A stretch of DNA of 64,000 bases, taken from NCBI RefSeq assembly GCF_020085105.1, contig NC_058042.1:28539501-28603500 (forward strand), given 5' to 3'. Origin of the DNA: Siniperca chuatsi (Eukaryota; Chordata; Actinopteri; Centrarchiformes; Sinipercidae). Positions within the stretch are counted from its first letter, which is position 1; every line of letters begins with the position of its first letter. The position numbers and the translations under genes are program-made. This document shows positions 12,901 to 22,976 of the stretch, in pieces. A model generated the notes under the pieces. The model was given only the letters and a program-made list of their open reading frames with translations, ran no database searches and had not been told where the DNA came from.

Positions 12901-15900
12901 TTGATGAGGGAGGTAATATTCCTACTAACTTTCAGAAACTTTGTGTGTACTTTTCCCATTTGGGGAAGTAAAGGAAATGTTCAGCTATTTTTCAGAAATA
13001 TATTGCAAGAAGTGTTTCTGTACCAGTGAGTCACCAACTCTCAAACATAAAGAAAAACATAAAGATGTGTTAAAACCAAGCTCAGCTGTGGCGAAGTTCA
13101 CAAAAGACAGCAACATTCCTATACCCATTTCACACTAACACAATGGCGCAGGTCAAACCAGCATCTCTTGTATGAAATGGATATGAACAATTTCTGATGT
13201 CACAGCAGTCCTAAAGTGTAGCTCAGAGAAAGGGAAGCACATTCCATTTCCCCATCTTTTAGATTGTAATCGTGGGGGGGATTTATCAATAATTCTTATT
13301 TAACATCTTGGTTTTTAAAACTGCATACAGAACATGAAGCAACAAGTGAAGATGGCTGCACTACAGGCCTGGCAGGTCATTACTATGGAAGACACCAAGT
13401 GACCCGCTGATGTCTATGAACTTCAAAGTCTTCAGCTAATAACTACAAATGACTTACCAACCAACTATTAAATATGCGGGTTTCATCTGAGTTTATGTTA
13501 ACTAGAAATGGGGGACTGTGTATAAAAAGATATACGGTTCATTCACTCTTAATCTGATGTGGATGCAAATACCTTCAAATTAAAACTGACAGTAAGCACT
13601 CCTTACAGTCAATGTTACATTTTAGACCCAATGTGTTTAGGAATTTGAAAACAAGCTGTGGTACCAGATCATAAAGAGAGGAGAAAAAGGTGCCATCCCT
13701 ACATTATATTATACATATTATCCAGTTCAATGCCACCTCACATATCTACCGCTCTGCACCAACTGGTACACTTTTGAAGAAACGTTTAAATATCTATAGA
13801 AAGTAGCAACAGACACCAACAAAAAAAGGACAGATAGACATACATCTCTCTACTGAAAAACACAAAAGAATGTTGGGCCCATTTGTGCAAATTAAGTGAG
13901 TAAACTGGCTAAAACAAGTTTATGATTGTCCTATAATTCTTCCCCCAAATAGCATGTTTTACCACAGTAAACTCTACAGACAACAAATATATCCAATGTA
14001 AAAACTTTCCCAAGGTTGACCTCTTTCAACCCAGCTTGTGACGTAAGTTTCAAAGCACACTGGAACTGTGGCCTCTCTTTCCATTTGGAATTTTAATTGG
14101 GGATCATTTGGTTCTCGTATAAAATACAGGGTTAAAAACTTTCAGCTTTTTGACCAATTGTGCTGAGAATTTAAGTCTTCTCTAGAGAGGACGTGAGAGC
14201 CTTTGGTGAGCCATTATAAAATGCCTTTGGTTTGATTTAAGGCAGGCAGTGTGCTGGTATGGTGGTTATGTCTTTCTCTGTAATCTACTTGTCAGTGCAC
14301 ACTGTCAACAGCCCTCAGCGAGCTGCATACCTGTTAATACAATCCCAACCCCCAGGCCTGTAAAAAGACACACCGCCGAGTGACGTTACATCACCACAGC
14401 CTTGACGCTTCACGCTCTGTGGCCTCACTGCATCGCCAGCATGGCCATCTTTCACGGGAACTGCTCCTGACCACGCTCGTGAAGATGCTAAACTAAAATT
14501 TCGGATAAAAATTTACATCTCGTGCGCCAGCGAAGTGAAAATACCGATAGCAGGTGCAGCAGCTTAATAACGCCCACTCCCTCTCCTCCTACACTGACAC
14601 ATTTTAAACAGCTGAGTACACAAGCCTTTCTCTGCAGCTTTGATGAACCTCCAGATCACATATTTACTTTTGATAACCTTTTCCCAGCTGGCTGCAGCAA
14701 CCAGACTATCTGCAGACAATCAGAGGAAATCCTCTAAAAGCCCCATAAGACAAGAAATAGGAAGCAATACGCCCTCTAAGCTGGTGCTTCATACACTGCC
14801 ACTAGACTACAGCAAGTCTGTTTACTCCCCACTTCCATCCTGTTAATGACTGGCCGAGGGGGGGGGGGGCGTATTCATAAATACTTTTGCACAAAACAGG
14901 CAAGGTGAGAGGAAATGCGCTGGGAAGCTTTAGCAAAAAATCATTCTTGACAGATAAAACTTGTTTGGTTCACCTGAGTGGCTGTGTTTGCAGCAACAGC
15001 AACAAGCAGCTGAACCTGGTTAACTCAAGTTTACCAGCTGCCCTTTAGTCCCAACTGATACAGCAAACCAGCAGGAATGCTTAGAGTTTAGCCACACAAG
15101 GAACCTTTAGACAGCTCCACACCGGAGTGAGAATAAATGTAGGATTTCGATGGGAGAACCTCTCTGCTGCTCCCAGGTTTGTCCTGTGACCACTGGGGCT
15201 AACAGTAAACCCCATGACACACAGTTCACAAACTCCTCACTCTTTCCAATCAACAGAACTTAGTCTGTTTTGCTTGCGAATGTACTTTGGCTTGTTCTAT
15301 TTTAAAACCCAGACCCTGGTTCAAGCCCCCAACCCACCCCTCCCCAACATGTCATGATGAATGGGATGAATCAGGAAGCCTAGTTTACAGTATAGCTGGA
15401 GTCTGGAGACATGGAAAAATTTCAGGTGGCAACACATAAAAAGAAAATTTGAATAAATATAGAAGCTTTAAATTTGTTACATTTGAAGGTTTACAAGCTG
15501 ACAGAAGCTGTGGGCTTCAATATGCTGCCATACAGTAGTTAGTCACTAGAAAGTCCCATTCCTTGCACTAAGCCATCTGTCATCCAATTGGTGCTTCTCA
15601 AAGTTCTGTTAAATGTTTCAAAAGAAGTATAGTTTACTTCAATGGATTATCGTTGGACTACAATCTATAACCTCAGCCCTTCTGTGGTTCCCATCATTTG
15701 CCTGGGAGGATGTTGCAGCGCCTGATCATCGCAGCTGCACCTGGCTGGTATTCATGAAAATATTTCCAAGGTCAAGGTATCCCCAGGTTTGTTAAGTAAA
15801 GGAGAATAAATGACATAAAATGTGTACAGCCAAAGAAGAGCACAGTGACACTTTTAGACAAATATAGTTAAATGCTGTGGTTTCAGTCAGTCAATCTTAA

Positions 15901-17010
15901 CTGGAAGTGTTATTATAAATGGACAGCCTTTTGAACACAGTGACAGTGAAGACTGTGGTATCTTCACCCAGATTAGGTCTACATTGTCTCATCAGAAACC
16001 TTGGAAAGTTAATAAAATATGACTGAAAGGACCAGGCTGTAAAACCATCACATCTTCACTTCACTGACAAACACTTCCTGTGACCTACAACAATTAAAAA
16101 TTAACTATTGTGCGTGTTGATGTGTGCTTGTTTATTTTGTGCTGAAATGTCTAATCTTTTATACAATGCTGAATTTGCCAAGGAACAAGCAGTGACAACT
16201 GACTTATGTTTGCACACAGTTTGCAGAACTTTTTCTCACTTCTAATAAAATATCACATTTTTGGATGAAGAGGAAATCCAGCCCACCTAAACTCAATGAC
16301 CTACCTTTTTAATTCTCAAATCCTATTTGTGTTTGCAGTTTTCTGTTGAGATCACAGATACACTCACACTTTATGTTGATTCTAATTCACCACACTGTGA
16401 CTCAGAGTTGACAGTGTGGTGGATATATAGCTGACTGACTTTCTCCATTGGCTGAGTCATGGTAATGTATTTACAAACACACTTAAACTGACTATTTTTT
16501 TCTGGTGTGTTTTAAAACCAAATTACAACCAGACTTTCTACAATATATATCATAGTATTAACCAAAACCAACTACATGTATTAGCACTACTAACATAACA
16601 GCATAACATATTAAATGGTTTTCCCACTAACATGAAATTATATTTCCTCCATAAACATAAAGTACTACACCGTGTAACACACGATTCCCATACAGTAGGC
16701 TTAATGTAAATTCAAATCTTCTATTATCCCATAGCCACATAACTACATTCTGATACACCATATTTCTTCTTCTCTATAAACGAATCACTTATCTTTCTGA
16801 TATGTTCACCTTAAATGCAGAAATGTAAAGCTCACCTTATTTCCCATATTGGAATAGTATTGGAGCATAGAAAAAAACAATGTTTCCCGTGTGTAGTAGT
16901 GTGGAGTAGCATTACTTACTCTCTGCGGTGACGGGCCGGAGGCAGGACGACAGACCCAGCATCAGACCCCAAAACAAGGTCAAGCGGCTCCTTTCCATTC
17001 GAGACCTCAT
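9412..17010 (-). CDS. igf1r: Insulin-like growth factor 1 receptor, exons 1-2 (3' part outside the window)
   Basis: This is the 5' portion of a receptor tyrosine kinase that binds IGF-1/IGF-2 at the cell surface and signals through PI3K and MAPK. Two coding exons are visible on the minus strand: exon 1 at 17010-16920 (91 nt) and exon 2 at 9978-9412 (567 nt). They join in frame (A|TC = Ile) to give about 218 residues: signal peptide, the whole L1 receptor domain and the start of the Cys-rich region. The match to human IGF1R is strong (ICGP..ID at the mature N-terminus, [37 protein letters not shown]) and better than to INSR, which has MNITRGSVRIEKN and other differences at the same places. Intron 1 is 6.9 kb; intron 2 begins at 9411 and does not end in the window, in keeping with the very long 5' introns of this gene. 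Teleosts usually carry igf1ra and igf1rb; I cannot tell which this is. Confidence 0.95.
10677..10934 (+). repeat. Interspersed repeat family A, copy 1
   Basis: This segment shares a characteristic block with copies at 47905-48560 and 51784-52170: TTTAGCAGGT..AATGTTT, then TTAGCATGCTA(A)CATTTGCT, then TTAGCACTAAAC..AAAGTA, and a distal part with ATCCATCCAATAG-like sequence, CAGACAGACA and AGAGCCATG. All three are on the same strand. This copy lacks the GCCATGCCGCTAGC end seen in the others. It is a dispersed teleost repeat; no coding potential was seen and I cannot name the class. Confidence 0.7.
11270..11503. repeat. Fish interspersed repeat ending in TATATACAGTCTATG
   Basis: A GC-rich block (about 11280-11420) inside AT-rich intron ends in CATCCTTATATACAGTCTATG. 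The same terminal motif, TATATACAGTCTATG, occurs at about 20173-20187 in the intergenic region. Sharp composition contrast and a shared end suggest an inserted element; the class was not determined. Confidence 0.5.
14858..14869. repeat. Poly-G run (12 G)
   Basis: A 12-base G homopolymer, rare in AT-rich DNA and a likely sequencing or replication slippage site. Confidence 0.85.
16920..17010 (-). CDS. igf1r: igf1r exon 1: signal peptide
   Basis: This exon encodes 30 residues plus one base: an N-terminal basic stretch (MRSRMERSR), a hydrophobic core ([15 protein letters not shown]) and a cleavage-type end (RPVTAE). The LWGL-like core and the Glu before Ile-Cys-Gly-Pro match the position of the human IGF1R signal peptide end. 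The donor is a consensus GTAAGT at 16919-16914. There are two in-frame ATGs, at 17010 and 16998; I chose the outer one, but it lies only four codons upstream of the other, so either could be used. Confidence 0.88.
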
Positions 17011-18420
17011 TCCTGGATGAGTAAATCCTCCCAACTGCTGTAAATAAATATGTTTCGGGGAGGAAACGTGGGCAAAACCTGGCCAGAATTGTTAAAAAGC
17101 TTTTTTAATATCCAGCCAGCACCTTTTAGCTGTTAGCCGGCTAATGGAGCTAATAGCTACTACATACAGGCTAGCAGGATAGCTTTCTCACGTTTCCTAA
17201 CGGGAGTCCAGTCGTGCTCCAAAAATCACCGATTTATTCCTCTCGCCAGAAAATATGTATTCATAGTTCTGTTTATTCCTGCCAAAAACAACACCGCGTT
17301 GATGTGTACAATGAAACCAATGCGGCTAAACTAGCGGTGGGGATTCCTCTGTAATCCGCATCTTCACGCTCCATATCTGGAGGAAAAACGTTCAACGTCG
17401 CGCTGCTCGAGGATCCTCGGGAGGCAGAAAACGGACCAAACCCCCTTAAAATTGGGATGGAAAGAGGCGGTCTAGGGCATACAATAATTTACTAAATCGA
17501 TACACAGCCCCCGTGTGTGAACGACACGACGTTGGTTTCGAAATATCCAGGATAAAATCTGGTTTAAGACCGCAGCCTCCTTCTTCTCCTCCTCCTCCTC
17601 CTCCTCAGCGGCTCATCATGCACACACACACCGCGTTGTTGTGGTAGCTGTAATTCACCGTCATATCAACGGAAAATGGAGTATTTGACCTTATTGCTCC
17701 GGGTTTGGTCAATTCCGTTGGTTATCCAATGCCCTCCGTCGACAGCTAGCTGAACAGGTAGCGTAGTTAGACAGATTAATGTACAGGTTCATACACGGTC
17801 TCCTTCGATCAGTCTGCAGTCTGCCGTGTTCACTATAAACACGGCGCCGTGCGCAGAGATCGTCTCTGTTTGAAAAGATGAATCACTCGAGCTTCTGCTC
17901 CGCCTTCCAGTATGTGAAAGTGGGCGTCGCTCTTACTGCAGTTTGGCCACCATAGGAGAGCAGTTACCATAGTGACTGGTCTGGTACTCATCACAAGAAG
18001 GTCAGTTTTATCTCTGTGTCTTAACAGTTTCGTTGACAGAATAAACTGTAAACGACAAGGACACCGCATCTCATTACTTTATCATTATCATCTGTGGGCC
18101 ATTTCACTACGCCATCTTTTCCTTCTACATTCACACCAGCCACCGAGGCGGGGGTTATAAAGTGAACCGTCATTACTCTACCAGTAGCTCATAAACAAAA
18201 GTGTTCCTCCAATTTGACGAAAGCATTAATTTGTGCACTTCTTCGTCAAGGTCCACATCATCACCACAACAAATCAAAAATGTAGACAGAGTGAGACCTC
18301 GTGCTTACTTCTCCTCTCTGGTCACCGCCGTAGCGGCTCCGTTTACGACGCGGTGTGAAGGAAATTCGGGATTTGGATCCAGGATCAGGCTTGTTTTGCT
18401 GCTCACAAATACACAGCGGA
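17011..18420 (-). promoter_or_regulatory. CpG-rich 5' flank / probable 5' UTR and promoter of igf1r
   Basis: Directly upstream of the igf1r start codon the sequence becomes noticeably richer in CpG than the AT-rich surroundings (for example around 17370-17420, 17510-17570, 17845-17870 and 18290-18360). A (TCC)n tract lies at 17581-17606. IGF1R genes typically have a long 5' UTR and a TATA-less CpG promoter, so this region is the best candidate. No TATA box or defined start site could be assigned, and the outer boundary is a judgement by eye. Confidence 0.5.
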
Positions 18421-18487
18421 GGGCTGCCTGTACAAAGATCGTGTCTGTCTGCACAACCTGTAATTACAGTCTTAACCAATCTACGCA

Positions 18488-18559
18488 GGCACAGGTGTGT
18501 CTTTATATGTATATAGTGTTATAGGCACAGGTGTGTCTTTATATGTATATAGTGTTATA
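18488..18559. repeat. Perfect 36-bp tandem duplication
   Basis: A 36-bp unit starting GGCACAGGTGTGTCTTTATA is present twice in perfect head-to-tail order (18488-18523 and 18524-18559). It lies at the outer edge of the CpG-rich igf1r flank. Perfect identity means it is young or kept uniform. Confidence 0.95.
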
Positions 18560-20479
18560 AGCCTGTCATTCATACATGTGCAAATATCACTCGCGTCTTT
18601 ATATGTCATTGCCAATATTTATTAACCTACAAGTGTCTGTATTATATCTGTCTTATTGCTATCTAGACATAAATAAGAATATGTGATCAAGTTGTTTTTA
18701 CATTATGCTATTTAACTTTGTTTAATGTACCGTAATAGAATTCATATACAAAATCACACAAAAAAAATCTAAATTGTGTTTACTCAAATGAAACCCCTTT
18801 AGGTATACGGAATATATGGATGATTTTTACAGAATAAACATCGAACAATTTGAAAAATGAGCCCCTCAAATACATCTCATCATGTAGTCATGTCTTGTGG
18901 AGCTTGGTAGCAACTCACGCAACAACATTGGGCTCTGGGTTTCCTCTGAAACACCGAAATGCTGCCATCTTGAGGGGAGCGGAACTAACTGCAGACTTCT
19001 TATCTACAGTAAAATAATAACAAGAGGGAGGGGTAAAACTTCAAACTACTAATTTGCTAAAGAAAACTATGAAAATATGAATGTATTCATTTTTGTACCA
19101 TTGAGCTTCAAAAAAAGCCATAAAACTAACAGGTGAAATAAAGTCATAATATAGCCGTGTGAGCTGAATATATAGGGAGACACAGCAGTTAAAGTTGCGC
19201 CCCTCATATGGGGATTTTAAAACAAGTCTGCTCATCACACTGACTTTTACTTTGTTTGAGACCCAGACAGGTACAGTTGCAATGATCTTTCGATGTCTGA
19301 GGCCCAGGCTGAAGAAGTGGAGGGCCAGCAGCATGTGATGTTGTGAGAGAAGCAGACAGTAAACAAAACCGTCCATAGAAGGGCCCCTGACAGTTTTGAT
19401 TATCCCTGTAATTACAGGCCGCTTTCATCACTTCACAGAGCAGAGCACAGAGGCATTATTTGAACGCCACACATTACCTCAGCTCTGGCAGTCAGCACTC
19501 GGCATCCGTCACAATCCAACAATTAGCACTGAGAGAAAAAAAATGCACATTAAAAATGAAGTGAATATCAGTGGCCACCCAAGAGTCCAAATAGAGTGAG
19601 TCACCCTCTAACAAGTGCTCACTGTACCAACATGACCTCCCTGTGCCAGAGAATGTTGTGCCTGTCCACTTGCATTTGTTAAGTCCCTATTAAAGTCCCC
19701 ATGAAGGCAGCCGGCGGGCCCACCTACCTCGACTGTCCCGGTGGAATCCATTCTCGCACTGCACTCATGTGGAAATAAGCCTGTTTACCACCAACGGGTC
19801 ACACATGCTAATGAGCGTCTGTTTGTTTTCCACTGTGTTCATGCAGGAGGAAGGGAATTTAGAGAGGAAATAATAGATGATATGCAGACAACAGCCCAGG
19901 TGGCTTTGCAGCACTAATGATGAAAAATGTAGAACAGAGAATTAATGGATATGAAATCAAAACAGGAAATGTGGGCTGACATTTTGATGTTGCTGGGTCG
20001 GATCACACAGAAATACAGAATGTCGGCTGACCTGGTTAGTGGTGTAGTTGTGGCTTAAGAATAGACTGGCATTAGACCACAGACCAATAAGCTTTGTCTG
20101 ATGAACCCCCATCAGGTAAGGTATGATACTGTGTAGAATTAGATACTTGTCTTCCCCATAAACTGTAGATCCTATATACAGTCTATGGTCTATATTGATG
20201 ACACAGCAATCAATCCTCAGAAAAGTCCTTTCGTATCGTCTGCCATTCACAGAAAGGCACATTATCATTGTGTTAAGAAATAGTTTGCTTCTATAAATAG
20301 ATTTTTACTGTTCTATAGCACACATGAAAATGTATAAACACACACATAAACTTTGGGAACCACCACTACAGCATACAGCATATACTCTCAAAATTCTGCA
20401 CACCCAAACAGTTAATGCTAAATAAATATGAACTCTTATTTGTACGTTTATTTTTTAAGCGCTTTGCAAGGTTTTTTCC

Positions 20480-20674
20480 GCTCATTCAGCCATTTACTGA
20501 TGGCAGCAAGCTACCACGCAGGGCGCCGGCAAACCACCAGGATCAATTTAGGGTTCAGTGTCTTTCCCAAGGACACTTCGACAGGACAGGAAGAGGTGGT
20601 GCTCACACCGCCAGCCCTGTGATCATTGGACAACCAGCTCTACCTCCTGAGCCACAACCACCCCTATTTAACTT
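20480..20674 (-). mobile_element. tRNA-derived SINE-like repeat
   Basis: Read on the minus strand, the element starts GTGGTTGTGGCTCAGGAGGTAGAGC, like the A-box region of tRNA-derived fish SINEs. It passes a degenerate B-box area (GGGCTGGCGGTGTGAGC) and continues through GTGTCCTTGGGAAAGACACTG. This GTGGCTCAGGAGGTAGAGC...CAAGACACTGAACCC pattern is a widespread fish repeat. The B box is decayed, so it is unlikely to be an active Pol III unit. Confidence 0.6.
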
Positions 20675-22087
20675 GTCATAGTAGGAAAAACACAGGTGTC
20701 ATAATGACATTAATGATGACTCTGTCAAAATGAAGCAGCTACGCTCACTTCAGCCATCATTCATTTGATCATTTCCACCGGTGCTTTTCCTGCCGTGACG
20801 TGTCAAATTGTCTTCATTAAAAAAAAGACCTATTTGCCTTTAGATGCATGATAAAATTGTATGTGATGTTTTTGTTTCACAGGGCAGAAGATTAGCACCG
20901 TTCCCTCACACCAAGGTCCAGGAGGTAAATGTTGTCTCTGGTCCGATACAAGTGAGGTGGACTGGAGAATCTAAACAGTCTGTAGATAGAACAGGTAAAA
21001 CGCACTACTGTTTCCCTGCCCAGCTCCCCCATGACCATGATTAATTATGGAGGAATCATACATTCTTATTTCCTTCATTATAGTATCATCAACTACAATC
21101 CATTTTCACAGAATACTGTAAATTTAAACTTGACAATATGTGATTGTTAAATCAATGATTATATTGCATTATCAGTTAATTGATATATTTGTTAGAACAG
21201 CAACAGGCTGAGATGAGCCATATGAGAATTCTGCCTTTCACTGATGGTAACAGTGACACTTATTATACAGGTAAGAAAAGATTTTCACCCTTGCTTGCAT
21301 GCAGAGGATGGACAAAAACGCTTGCCAATACAATGATTTTACTTTGGTGAAGAAGTTCATGATGTTTGTTATTTGTGGACACTGTCAGAAGTGTTAATTC
21401 AACCAGTTAGGAGGCCATGGTTTGTAATGCGGTTGAGAAAGAACTCCTTCAAGGGGGATGGGGGTCTATTTATAACCGTTGTTCCTTTTGCCGAATACAA
21501 TTTTTCACATGTATATTGATTTTTGAGACCTTTTGCTGCTACGTTACGTCATTTTGGTTTTGATCAGATTCTCCAACTACTGTAGATCACAACAACGAAA
21601 GGTGCGGCTGGTGTGACATCACTGCTTTGAGATTTCAAGGCAGCGTGAAGCAGCCGACAAAGGTACAAAGGGTCCAGTAATTACGTGGTGCCTCAGTTGC
21701 TGGTGCATTAGTCACAAAGACTGCAACATTATGTAATGTGATGGGAAAAAGTCTCAGCGAACTTCTGATGAAACATGCAAAACACAGAAAAAGAGAAAGC
21801 GAGAGAAGAGAGAGAAAGAGAGTGTAAGCCCTCATCAATGTTGACACTTCATCAGACACTGACTTTACGACGCTACACACAGCCTCAAAAACTGTCTCAA
21901 CAAAGACTAAATAATTATGAGCTTCACTAAACTGCTATACTACAGGGCTCCTGTTTTATATTTTATGGCATCTAAAGTCTAAGCACGTGTCATGTCAGTG
22001 TGTTTTGAGAATAGTGGACATACAAAGAACAATTCTACTAATGTTTATACAAAGCAGGGACACAAAACAGTTCATATACTGCATTTT

Positions 22088-22161
22088 AATATTTTAATAA
22101 TTACTTCATATTGTGATTTGATAACTCCAAAGAATAGATATGATTAAAGCCATCTTGATAT
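22088..22161 (+). pseudogene. Duplicated ap3s2 exon-1 start region (decoy first-exon fragment)
   Basis: These 74 bp match 22925-22998 at 71 of 74 positions; all three differences are C/T transitions. The copied segment covers 52 bp of leader, the ap3s2 ATG and the first seven codons (MIKAILI). Beyond that the copy diverges: the frame reads Cys-Ala-Pro and then TGA, so no AP-3 subunit can be made from it directly. No donor GT fitting the ap3s2 frame was seen before the stop. It is either a partial tandem duplication or an upstream decoy ATG if transcription starts further out. Confidence 0.85.
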
Positions 22162-22438
22162 GTGCTCCGTGATGATAATTTGATTGAATTTAAGCCACAA
22201 CATATGCTGTCAATTCAGGTATCTCTACATTTATCCAGCCACATTTTGTCCAACACATCATGTCTGAACTGTGATTTTCTCAGAGTTTTTAGGGTGTTTC
22301 TGACTGAGGTTGTGTATATTGCATAACATAATACACATTTCACCTCACATAGGCTACACAAGAGATATTGACAACATTTTGATGAAAGAATCAAGGCTCA
22401 CGTTTCAATGAGTGCATTAGTATCCCAATTTTGAGCCT

Positions 22439-22718
22439 TATCCTGGTTTTGATCTTATTTGGGAAATTATGTTTACATGGAACACCATCATTATCTCAGT
22501 CACTATGTTCTACACCAACAAAGAATGTTCAGAAACTTGGATATTGAATCTGGCATGCCACGTTTATATCCTTGTTTCTATTGGAGTACTCCAGGTAGCA
22601 TATCCAGGTTTCTCAAAACAGAGATAAGGGCTTATACAGGTTTCAGAAACCTGGATATGATGTTTACATGCGCAAGACATAACCCGGACACTCCAAAAAC
22701 CTGATCATAACCAGGATA
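22439..22718. mobile_element. Short MITE-like element upstream of ap3s2
   Basis: The ends form an imperfect terminal inverted repeat: TATCCTGGTTTTGAT (22439-22453) against ATCATAACCAGGATA (22704-22718), 14 of 15 matched. An internal perfect 15-bp inverted repeat (CATATCCAGGTTTCT at 22599-22613, its reverse complement at 22645-22659) lies inside. There is no transposase; length is about 280 bp. It sits between the duplicated start-region copies. Confidence 0.6.
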
Positions 22719-22976
22719 CTAGTGCGCATCTAAACGCATTATAGACTGTCAATGAAACGCACTCAATGACCTGCCCGGAACAAAAGACTGGAGGTGTTTG
22801 TTAGAGGCCGACTGCTGAATGTGGAGACGCAACCGGATGTAACCAATTAAGTCATCCGGCAGCTGAGCCTAGCTGAGAGGACGTGAAGCCCTCTAGCTAA
22901 CGTCATCTAAACAGTCAAAATCTTAACATTTTAATAATCACTTCATATTGTGATTTGATAACTCCAAAGAACAGAT

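Larger units (their letters stand above)
9979..16919 (-). other. igf1r intron 1, no gene seen
   Basis: This intron separates the signal-peptide exon from the L1 exon. It carries one copy of an interspersed repeat (10677-10934), a fish repeat fragment with a TATATACAGTCTATG end (about 11270-11503), a 12-base poly-G run at 14858-14869, and an 11-bp perfect inverted repeat with a 12-nt loop (16388-16398 / 16411-16421). No coding exon was recognised. Confidence 0.7.
18560..22976. other. Intergenic region between igf1r and ap3s2 (head-to-head genes)
   Basis: No exon was recognised here. It contains a SINE-like repeat (20480-20674), a purine-rich stretch (about 21780-21825), a MITE (22439-22718), and a duplicated copy of the ap3s2 start region (22088-22161). 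igf1r and ap3s2 are transcribed away from each other across it, so the ap3s2 promoter should lie in its right end. Confidence 0.65.

Noticed and set aside
9412..17010. Insulin receptor as an alternative identity for the minus-strand gene
   Set aside because: Diagnostic segments ([30 protein letters not shown]) agree with IGF1R rather than INSR.
18201..18524. 107-codon open frame in the CpG-rich igf1r flank
   Set aside because: GC-rich flanks have few stops by chance; it runs into the 36-bp tandem repeat and has no domain.
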